A stretch of 64,000 nt of DNA. Source: Climacium dendroides. Its lineage: Eukaryota > Streptophyta > Bryopsida > Hypnales > Climaciaceae. Under the pieces are notes generated by a model. The model saw nothing but the letters and a program-made list of their open reading frames with translations. It had not been told where the DNA came from and ran no database searches. The stretch lies in the NCBI GenBank assembly GCA_950106755.1, contig OX467087.1:6018047-6082046 (forward strand), given 5' to 3'. Positions 47,922-57,350 of the stretch are shown in pieces (positions within the stretch are counted from its first letter, which is position 1; every line of letters starts with the position of its first letter). The translations under genes and the position numbers were made by a program.

Positions 47922-50888
47922 CTACGCGGTTTTTTTGTTGAATTGTCTACTTTGTTCAAATCGATCCACCACCTCCTTTGCATGAACCATATCTTTGACA
48001 TTCATCCAAATTGCTTTCTTTTCATGATACCCCCGCCATTTCACTAAGTATTCCTTGCCCCTCTTCTTAGTGTTTCTACTCTTGAGAATCCCTTCCACCT
48101 CATACTCAAGGTGTTCTTCAACTAACTCAGAGAGAGGCCGCAACACTTGCTTGTGTTCCAGCCTCAAGGTATTTTCATGATATGGCTTCAACAATGAAAC
48201 ATAAAAAGTTGGGTGCACCTTGATTTCCTGTGGCAATTCTAACTTATAAACATCCTCAAACAACCGCTCGGCGATGACAAAAGGACCTATATACTTGGCC
48301 ATGAACTTAGGTGTTAGTCCTTTTGGCAATGTGAAGTTCTTCACATTCAACCACACCTTTTGTCCCAAATCATACTCCACATGGCGTCTTCCTTTGTTCA
48401 CTTGTTTGATGTATCTCTTTTGTGCCTTGTCTAAATGCAACTTGATCTTCTCAAGTATAGCTTCTCTATGGACAACAAAGTCTTCTACAACTTGTCTTCT
48501 TTCAAACTTTGATTGCAACCCCTCCAAGGCAAGGTCAGTAGGCATAAGTGGCTCTATACCATAAGCCACTTTAAATGGCAATTCTCCTATAGTTGCATGT
48601 TTGACTTTGTTGTAACTAAACTCAGCCAAAGCCAAATACTCCGTCCAATCACTTTGGTCAGCACTCACATAGTTTTTAAGGTATTGATTCAAGACCCCAT
48701 TCACCCTTTCTGTTTGCCCATCTATTTGAAGATGAAACGCTGTGCTAAATGAAAGTTTGGTCTTCATTTTCCTAAATAAGTGCCTCCAAAATGCACTTGT
48801 GAATTTAGGATCTCTATCAGAGACAATCACCCTAGGCAATCCACTATGCCTCCACCAAATGTTGAAAAAGAGTGTGGCTGTTTGAAATGCAGTTGTCACT
48901 CCTGTTGTTGGCGCCATCCTAGCCAACTTGCTAAACCGATCTACCACCACAAAGATGGCATCAAACTCATGTGACTCCAGTAAGTTAGTGATGAAGTCCA
49001 TGGAAATACATTCCCATGGACCATTTGGAATGGGCAAAGGCTTAAGTAACCCAACTTGTTTTTGATACGAAGCTTGGTTGGCTTGACAAGTGACACAAGT
49101 CTTTACATAATGTGCAATATCTTCTTTCATCCCAGGCCAATAGAACCTCTTAGCCACAAAACTTATGGTAGCTTTCTCTCCTCTATGACCTGCAAGAGGC
49201 TTGTCATGCTCCTCCTTCAAGACTTGCAACCTCAACTTGCCTTTGGGGACATACACCCTACCTTGCTTGAATTTGATTAGGCCTTGGTGTAATCGAATCC
49301 CCTTCACTTTCTGCCAACCCTCAAATTTCTTAGAAACTTTTGAGCTTTTGAATCTTTCATATAAGCCTCCCTTATTCTCCTAGCTAAGTCACTTTCCCCC
49401 TCATATATTAACCTTAGTACTTGAGTAGAACTTGGTTTGAACTCATCCTTTCGGCTAAGGGCATCGGGCACTATATTTTCTTTGCCCGGTTTGTGAATCA
49501 AGTCTACATTCATAAGAGCCAAGGTGTTATACTACCTCAATTGCTTGGCTATCACTCTAGCTTGGCTATCACTCTAGCTTGGCTATCACTCTAGCTTGGC
49601 TCTCAAAATACTTCAACGACACATTATCGGTGAATACCTTGGTTTGATGAAGACCAAGGTAATGTTGCCATGTCTTCAAACAATGCACCACTTCAAACAT
49701 TTCCTTTTCATGTGTTGGCTACTTGGTTTGAGTTCCATCCAACTTTTTGCTTTTAAAAGCAATGGACCTTCCACCTTGCATCAACACTCCCCCAATTGCA
49801 AAATCACTTGCATCCGTGTGTACCTCAAAAAGTTGATCAAACTCCGGGAACTTCAACACTAGATGAGAAGAAAGTTTGGCCTTAAGCTCCTCAAAAGCTT
49901 GCTCATATGACTTGAACCACACAATGGGTTGATTCTTTTTCAACAAGTCAGACAAAGGTTTGGCAATCTTAGAGAAGTCTTTAATGAACCTCCTATAATA
50001 ATTGGCAAGTCCAAGGAATGACCTTACATTTTTTTGGGTAGTAGGTGCTTTCCACTCCTTGATTGCTTCTACCTTCTTTGTATCCGGCTTGATCCCCGAT
50101 CCAGACAACATGTGGCCCAAGAAGTCAATCTCCATCAAACCAAACTCACTTTTCTCCCCATTTGTATACAACTTGTGTTCCCTAAGCCTTCCCAACACAA
50201 TCTCAAGATGTTTGGCATGCTCCTCTGCCGTCTCGGAGTACACCAAGATGTCATCAATGTAGACAATGACAAATTCATCCATCTCTTGATGGAACACGAT
50301 GTTCATAAGGGTGGTGAATGTTGAAGGGGCATTGCATAGACCAAAAGGCATCACCAAAAACTCATAGGATCCATATCGGGTCCTACATGCCGTCTTTTCA
50401 ATGTCTCCAAGTGCAATTCGAATTTGATAGTAGTCTGACTTCAAATCAATGTGGCTAAAGTATACCGCCTCTGCCAATCTATCAAAGAGATCATCAATTC
50501 GAGGTAAAGGGTAGTTGTTTTTAATAGTGATCTTATTGAGCGCCCTATAATCCACATATGCGAAATTTTTCATCATTTTTGTCCACAAACAAGACTGGCG
50601 CTCCATAAGGTGACTTGCTCTTGCGAATGTATCCTTTAGCCAAGAGCTCATTGAGTTGGTGTTTCAACTCTTTCAACTCCCTTTGATTCAACCGGTAAGG
50701 TGCCTTGGATGGTGGTTGTGATCTAGGTACCACCTCAATTTTGTGATCCACTTTTCTTTTAGGAGGCAAGGCATCAGGCAACTCTGTTGTCAAAACATCC
50801 ATAAACTTATGGATTACACTTGTTACACACTTTGGAGGGAAATGGGCCCTATTAGCCAACTTCTTTTCCTCTCCAATTATACCAGTAC
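47922..50888 (-). pseudogene. Ty3/gypsy chromovirus pol (RT-RNase H-integrase-chromodomain), decayed
   Basis: Order on the minus strand is partial N-terminal pol (from about 50885), reverse transcriptase with an intact YIDD (frame 50651-49719), RNase H, and integrase (frame 49307-47922). In the integrase frame H34, H41, C71 and C74 form the zinc site, D104, D164 and E200 the catalytic triad (D-x35-E), and residues ~405-445 a chromodomain ('YLVKWRGY'). Gag and protease are missing. Damage includes a 2-base loss near 50551-50556, TAG at 49719-49721, a 17-bp triplication near 49544, TAG at 49532, and a frame change near 49320. The integrase frame itself is uninterrupted for 461 residues. Confidence 0.88.
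49544..49594 (+). repeat. 17-bp unit repeated three times inside pol
   Basis: CTTGGCTATCACTCTAG occurs at 49544, 49561 and 49578, and a fourth partial unit follows. It lies in the RNase H region and shifts the frame, so it arose after the element stopped functioning or ended its function. Confidence 0.9.
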
Positions 50889-51416
50889 TGTCGCAGCACA
50901 GAGTAAGCAATTTCCTTATTATACTCACAAAAATCACTTTAGAGCATAACAAAATGACCCTACGGATCGAACCCACGAGATCCTGTGAAGTAGCTAACCC
51001 TAACAAGGAGCTAAACCCAATTAACTCTCAAATTCCAATTTCTGGTCCTATCTCTGAAAATCGGAACATCCAAAACCAACTGGAAGACTACGACCCAATT
51101 TTATCCTAATTCCGGTTTCACTAATTTTCCGGTTTATTGACTAACTTCCCAACTCAGGACCCGGCAACTTCTGGTCCTAAGTATCCTCCTGAGCAGATCC
51201 GTTCCGGTCCACCCTTCTGTACCCGGTTTAGTTTTGCCTCTGTTTCACCATCAGAGGGTTCGCCGCTTGCTTTTGAAAGTGGTAGGCCCACCACTCCTTC
51301 CGTGACTTATAGTGGCTGAAGACCCACTCCCCTATCCACTAATCCCCTAGCTAACTCGGATCCGGTTTGGTCCTTCACAGCAAGCCGGATGGCAATCCGG
51401 ATCACACACTATAAGA
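50886..51416 (-). repeat. CCGGAT-family retroelement fragment joined to chromovirus pol
   Basis: On the minus strand this matches the plus-strand block at about 13420-13965. Shared landmarks are ATCCGGATTGC units, 'GGTGGGCCTACCACTTTC' and '..CTCTGTGCTGCGACAG'. The match ends at CTGCGACAG and pol coding sequence begins at once, so the junction is sharp. It may be an LTR or leader brought next to a truncated pol by recombination, or a nested insertion edge. Confidence 0.65.
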
Positions 51417-51640
51417 AAACCATGTTTTTTACTACGTTACGTTGTGACATCACCCGTTATTTTTGACATCACTACGTTTTTGGACGAACGCGCAGATCAG
51501 GGACAATTTTTTGTGATGTCATCTGAAACGTCATAATAGACGTCTGGAAATATAGGGATGTCACTTTGAACGGACGTGTTTTTCACTATGTCAAAAAAAA
51601 TAAAGGACGTTTCAGATGATGTCCAAAAAAACACGAATTG
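51417..51640 (+). mobile_element. CACTA-type left end
   Basis: CACTATAAGAAAACC at 51417 matches the CACTA ends at 5626 and 16689. It is followed by the same class of subterminal motifs (GACATCAC, GACGT, ACGTTAC). It interrupts the CCGGAT-family fragment. The likely target triplet is ACA (51414-51416). I could not find its partner end. Confidence 0.5.
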
Positions 51641-52100
51641 GCCACGTCAGCCACTAGTGCGTCTTTCACTGCGGGCAGGTGCATTGCTGTCACTGAGAGG
51701 GCAGGGGGGTGCTGCCCTATAGGGAAAACACCTGATTAGTATAGGAAAGAGCTTGAGGGTGTAAAATTCAGGCTTTCTGGGAGGATGTGAAGTCATGGGT
51801 ACAAGGTAGGATTAAAATGACATAGACACATGTAATGACTCAACAAATGTGTTTTGGTGTTACAAGTCTAGGGTATGCCAAAATAAAAAGGATGTACAGA
51901 ATTAAATATTTTAGGTCCTAAAACATGAAAGATGGGAAATAAAAATGGAGACTCATTGGGATAACCTTATCATAGAGGTGAAGTTACGCAATATTATTTG
52001 GAGACGGGTTTTGTGAACAGAAAATGGGGATTACTTGGGAGTGTTGGGATCAATGTGACATTATTCCATTGGCTTTGAAATTGCAAATTAGGCCCCATAA
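51641..52100. other. no gene seen
   Basis: Unassigned DNA, probably the interior of the CACTA element that starts at 51417. Confidence 0.35.
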
Positions 52101-54165
52101 AATGGAGAGTGATTTGCAGTCCCCATAGTGAATTCCTTCCAATGTTTTTTGGATTTACGGAGTTGGGAAAAAATTAAATGGGGAGAATATAGGGGTGTCC
52201 AGTTCAAATTCATTCCATTGGGATGGGGCTTGGGGGTCCCTCCAATATGGGGGTGAATGGTAGTACGGGGAGTGCGAAGAAGTGCTTTCCATTGGGGGTT
52301 CGTGGATGGCCCAAACAATTTGGGAGTAATTTGAAGTCCCCACAGTGAATTCTTCCCAGTGCTTTTTGGATTTAGAGAGTTGGGAAAAAATTTAAATGGT
52401 GAGAACATGGGGGGGTTATGGCCAAGTTCATTCCATTGGGTTGGGGCTCGGGGGTTCCCCCCCCAAAATTGGGGTGAATGGTCGTGTGGGGAGTGCCAGG
52501 AAGTGCTTTCCCACCTGGGTTTAGGGATGACCCAAACAATTTGGGAGTGATTTGCAGTCTTCATAGGGTGAAAGCACATTACGCCCCCCTACAAAGTACG
52601 TCAAAAAAGTACTTTTTGAGGATGTATTAATATAACGTACTTTCTTTTAAATAAAATAAACATTATTTTCACTTTTCAATTGATCCAATTGGTAGGTACT
52701 TATGTAGAGAAGGTATTCTACCACATTCTAATCCAATTTAGTGTTTCATCCATCCTCTACAAAGTACTTTACCAACAATAAAAGCGTGTTAGGTTTGCAA
52801 AATAATTACAAATGACTTTGTACAGGCCAAATGAATGATAAAAAAAACACAATAGTTTGTACAAAGATAGAATATATATACTATGCAAGGGCTTCTTGGT
52901 CATAGTAGAACTATAATTACAATATCTATTGGAATGTGGAAGTTAGATGGGCATTATCTTTTGCGGAGGAAAAAAGACACAAAAAATAATATTTACATTC
53001 ATTTTCTGATGAGTAAAGCACTACATTCACATACTGTAGCATGGCTACTGCTTAAATCTCCAAAATTTTGAATATTTGTTTGACTTTTTTCCTTGCTTCT
53101 ATTCGTGAAGAATTACTTATGGTTTATGGTAGTTTTAAACTTTCAACTTCATCTCCACTCTTCGTTTTCAAATTTTAAAACACAAATTCTTCAACACTAC
53201 TAAAGATTTCTGAAGGCAAGGGAGGGGCATTCCAAGGTTGTTTAATTTCCCTTTGCTGCCTAAGAATTTCGAATTAGCCACTGCTGTCAAATAATTTTAA
53301 TTACTTTCTTATAATTGAAAATTTTAAATTTAAAAAAAAAATTACAATTTTATTTAAAAAAAATTATGAATTAATATTATGTACTATGGCATGGTTTGTA
53401 TAAAATGCTAATGTGGCGAATTCCCACAATCTAGGAACTTCAAGGAACTTCTAGGTTTCTTTTGGCTTCGATTATCTTTTAATGTATTGTAGAGTTAAAA
53501 TATTTGACTTTGAATATTAATCTTAATCTGAAATTTGGGTACTATAGAGTTATGAACTTTAAATCTTTATGTTGGAAAATCGAGTTGAGAATCTAAGGGA
53601 AAAAATTCCCACGTGGCACTTCATTCTCATTTTCAAGAAATTCTTAAATAGAAGAAAGATCAAGATACAAGGCAAATTTACATTATTAATACCTCTAGGA
53701 TAGCTTTCAATTGCACTAATCCCAATAGTGAGATTATTGTAGGAAGTAGAATTTGCATATAAGTTTCTTAAGGTTCGAAGTGACATGAATAACTAGAAAT
53801 TGTGTTAACACACTAAAATGCACTTCCAATAAACTCAAGTTCAAATGAAGATGTTCATTAAGAAACTCTTGTCTATAAGTATGTTACTTTGTAATGGCAA
53901 GAATCTACAAGCATCCATTTAAAGTTTATTTAAGTTCTAATGGTACTTCCACCAAGGTACTTTATATACTTCAAGTACTTCATGTCCACTCGAAAGTACT
54001 CCTGATTTTTGACGAACGTGTATCCAGTGTAGTGTGCTTTCACCCCATAGTGCATTCCTTCCTTTGCTTTTCAGATTTAGGGAGTTGGGAGGAAAATTAA
54101 ATGGGGACAACATGGGGGTGTTCAGGTCAAGTTCATTCCATTGGGTTCTAGATGGGGAGATCTCT
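52101..54165 (+). repeat. ~220-bp tandem repeat, third unit split by an insertion
   Basis: The landmark 'CAGTCCCCATAGTGAATTCC' or a close variant occurs near 52118, 52335 and 52556, steps of 217-221 bp. The third unit is cut at 52566 and resumes at 54046 ('CCATAGTGCATTCCTTCC ... GGGAGTTGGGA'). This fixes the boundaries of the inserted element. No coding potential is credible. Confidence 0.72.
52567..54045. mobile_element. non-autonomous TIR transposon (~1.48 kb)
   Basis: The left end GGGTGAAAGCACATTAC and the inverted right end (GTAGTGTGCTTTCACCC) match over about 17 bp with one difference. The flanks share CATAG, and the uninterrupted repeat unit (CCCCATAGTG) confirms insertion at that point. 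Subterminal zones carry several AAAGTACTTT-type motifs on both sides. There is no transposase. The interior near 53535-53760 resembles 7600-7810. The superfamily is uncertain because the target duplication is short or imperfect. Confidence 0.65.
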
Positions 54166-54996
54166 GCCCACAAAAAAATAGAAAGCACATGATGTACTCA
54201 GCCCATTTTGATTCATTACTATTTTCCACTCTTAGAATATGGTAGAACACAATAATTACAAGTACAACTCCTCTCACTACTACGGAACATGGGGTGTGAC
54301 ATTCCATTTTATACAAGACATTGATAATCCTTCTATTCAATGCATAGACGACTTCTTCCATTGCATCACCATGCTCCACTAAACAATCTTGCTAAGATCT
54401 ATGAGAAGGTCTTGTGCTAGCACATGCAAGTACCTAGACCTCGCTCTGGGGTGAAGGCAACAACAAATATGGTGTTTGAGACATTCTCCATGCAACTTTC
54501 ACCTCAGAACTCCATGGGAAGGAAACAAAAAACTTTTTTATTGTAGCGAAAAGAACATTCAGAATGGAAGGTGCCCCAATTCGAGCGAGCATGCCTGCGA
54601 CCTTGGTTTAAATGTGTCCACTGGAATGTTATATCCAACGTCCTCTTCAACAAGCGTGTTAGAATGGGCGTCGTCCTTGACATCCATTCGCACATCATGT
54701 GCAATGTCAACATTAACAATGAGTGTGTAGCAACCGTTTCATAACAGATCAGCCTCCATTTGCCTACTGTTGTCCATCTTTCTCCTACTCACTTCAAGAC
54801 CGCATCCACGGTCAAATGTATGTGCCACCATCTTCGGCTGGTTGCCTCTGAGGCTCCACGTCCACCAACTGAGGTTGCAAACCGGGGAAGTCCGTGTCAC
54901 TGCCAACATTAATTATGGTAGGCATAGGTTGGTTCACCTGTAGTTGCCCACGTCTGCCCCGGACATCTGTGCGACACACAATTTTCCAACCTTGCT
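54166..54996. other. no gene seen
   Basis: Only short frames without family features. This is the left flank of the LTR at 54997. Confidence 0.35.
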
Positions 54997-56000
54997 TGTT
55001 GTAGAAGGATTTTTATTTCTTCTATAAAAATAAACCTTATTGTAGGATTCGAACACTAGGAGGTAAAATATCTCGATTGAATTGTAAAATTTATTCCCCA
55101 AAAGAAATCACCAATTGCAAGTTTATGTTTGTACAAATTTTCCTATCGTTATCCCAACAGCCAATCGGTCAGTCCCACTTATCATATCAATTGGGCTTGC
55201 ATCTTTATTTTAGCCAATGGTCTTTTCTCCAATTGTTGTCTCGCTCCCAATCTACTCCCAATTGGTTATCTTTCACAGTACTCCAGCATCTCCCATCGGT
55301 ATTCAGACTCCCGCATAACACCAATCGGTATTCTCTCTTAAAATGAATTCTCTAAATTAACTCAATTGTAAATAATATTATTAATTCTCCCTCAATCGGT
55401 TAAGCTCTCCAGTTTCTCCAATCGTATCAATTTTCTCATTTCTTGATTTACACATTTAATTCATATACCTCTCCCAATTGGTATTTCTTGATCGACCAGC
55501 ACAACTCCCAATCGGTATATAACTCACATAGATATTCAATGCAATTACAATCGACCATTAACATTCCACAGCATCCATAACCCACAATTTCCAATCGGTT
55601 TCAAACTCACACATACACAGTCACATACAATCGCATACAAAGACAAACACAGACTCCATAATCACTCACAATTGGCAAAACACATCTTCATATTACTCAA
55701 ATAAAACAACACAAACACACACTCGTTTTTACTTCCAAACTCTGGAAGGAGCGCTTCTCTCTCTCTCGAAGTCAACTGAGAATAACAATCGGGAAAAACC
55801 CAATACATACCGGCCAACCGGCCACAGTTCAAAACCGCCAATGGGAAACACCTCCCCGAATCTTCTTAGCGTACCCTATCGGCAAATACAGCGTACATAC
55901 CCAGTATACCCCTCCTAACTACCCTCCCGATTGGTAAAACTACTATTATAACATGAAAAACTACCAATCGGCCAAACTAAAAATTAGAATTCAGTCCACA
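54997..56000 (-). repeat. 3' LTR of Athila/Tat-like retroelement
   Basis: On the minus strand the segment starts TGTGGACTGAATTC and ends CCTTCTACAACA (TGT...ACA termini). It is directly preceded by a purine-rich tract (ATGAGGTGGGGGCCA, 56001-56015), as expected for a polypurine tract next to a 3' LTR. Its length is 1004 bp. CCAATCGG, CCAATTGG and close forms occur about once per 50 bp. Only one LTR is in the window, so the call rests on position and termini. Confidence 0.6.
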
Positions 56001-56015
56001 TGGCCCCCACCTCAT
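56001..56015 (-). other. polypurine tract candidate
   Basis: Minus-strand ATGAGGTGGGGGCCA lies between the stop codon of the extra ORF (56040-56042) and the LTR start. This would prime plus-strand DNA synthesis. Confidence 0.5.
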
Positions 56016-56167
56016 CTGTTTGTGTCCCCACAAACATCATTACTTCTTTACAATTGTCTTGGTCTTCTCCTTAGGCTTGGGCTTCGTAGGAGTAGCCACC
56101 TCCTGCTGCTCCGGTCTTGCACTCTTGGATGAGACACCGTAGGGAATCAATTGGAAAGAAACCCCCG

Positions 56168-57350
56168 CACTAGTAGAAAATCAGTGACCAAATCAACAAA
56201 TAGTCAACAAATTTCTGTAAACTTGGGTACTGTATTGTCCATTTTCACAAATTTTTGTTGATTTTGCCCAAATTAACAAAATGGTCACATTATTTTTGTT
56301 GATTTGGATAGTGCAACTAAAATCAACAAAATTTTGTTAGATCTTTTAGAATCTTTTTAGAATCTTTTTTGAATCTTTTTGAATCTTTTTGAATCTTTTT
56401 GAATCTCTTGGAATCTTTAATTGTACAATGTAGATTTTTTTAAAAACTAAACATTAACAATTCGGTATTTCTTAAAGTCAGCATACTTCAGGTCCGGTTT
56501 TGACTTAATAAATGACCTTTTTTCAAGAAACTTTGAACTAATAAAAGTTGGAAAATCAAGCCAACTTTCACCTCCAACAATCCGTTTGAGATTTCGATCC
56601 TCCAATCAAAAGTTATGGACAAAAATCAGAGAGGGGTGAAAATGAATCATTTCTTTTACATCTTTAAAACCCCTCTCTGATTTTTGTCCATAACTTTTGA
56701 TTGGAGGATCGAAATCTCAAACGGATTGTTGGAGGTGAAATTTGGCTTGATTTTCCAACTTTTATTAGTTCAAAGTTTCTTGAGAAAAGGTCATTTACTA
56801 AGTCAAAACCAGCCCTGAAGTACGCTGACTTTAAAAAACAATGGGAAAAAAATAAACAAATAAACAAATAAGATTTTATATACACTTTAAACATGTATAT
56901 GTAGAAATGGTGCATTGGTTTGAGTCTTGGGCCTCAACCATGAGGTTCAAGGTTCAAACCTTGATGCCAACGTTGGCCACGTGAATTGCCAACGTGGCAT
57001 TTGGACTGTCCACATGGCATTCAAGTAGCTTGTGTGGCATGCCACGTGGCTAGTTGAGGGTGCCTACGTGGCATTTCCACGTGTCACCTTTTATTCATTT
57101 TTTTTCAAAAAAAATAATTTAAAAAAATAATGTGACCAAATTAACAAAAAAATTAACACTTTTTTGTTCTAAAACAACACTTTTTTGTTAGAAATTCAAC
57201 ACTTTTTTGTTCTTAAACAACACATTTTTGTTCAAAAATCAACACTTTTATGTTCAAAAGTGCCTTAATTAACACGTCCAAATTAACAAAAAAAATCAAC
57301 ACTTTTCTGTTGATTTTTGTTAATTTGGTCACTGTATTTTTCTACTAGTG
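56168..57350. mobile_element. non-autonomous CACTA element inserted in the extra ORF
   Basis: The ends are CACTAGTAGAAAA (56168) and TTTTTCTACTAGTG (ending 57350). Similarity continues inward (CAGTGACCAAAT). Both sides are flanked by CCG (56165-56167 and 57351-57353), a perfect 3-bp target duplication. The interior has TCAACACTTTTTTGTT-type repeats near the right end and GAATCTTTTT repeats on the left. It also holds a large hairpin at 56467-56838 and no coding capacity. It lacks the CCAATTGG motif that saturates the host element. Confidence 0.88.
56467..56838. repeat. long inverted repeat (arms ~165 bp)
   Basis: The left arm (56467-56637) is the near-exact complement of the right arm (about 56668-56838), with a loop of about 30 bp. 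A transcript would form a long hairpin. It occupies the middle of the CACTA insertion, so it may be an older fold-back copy inside it or part of its structure. Confidence 0.85.

Noticed and set aside
52088..52579. 163-codon minus ORF with internal repeats
   Set aside because: It reflects the 220-bp tandem repeat whose length and frame are accidental; the repeat is split by an insertion and shows no domain.
57283..57350. C-terminal ~23 residues of the long minus-strand frame
   Set aside because: These codons lie inside the inserted CACTA end and are not part of the original protein.
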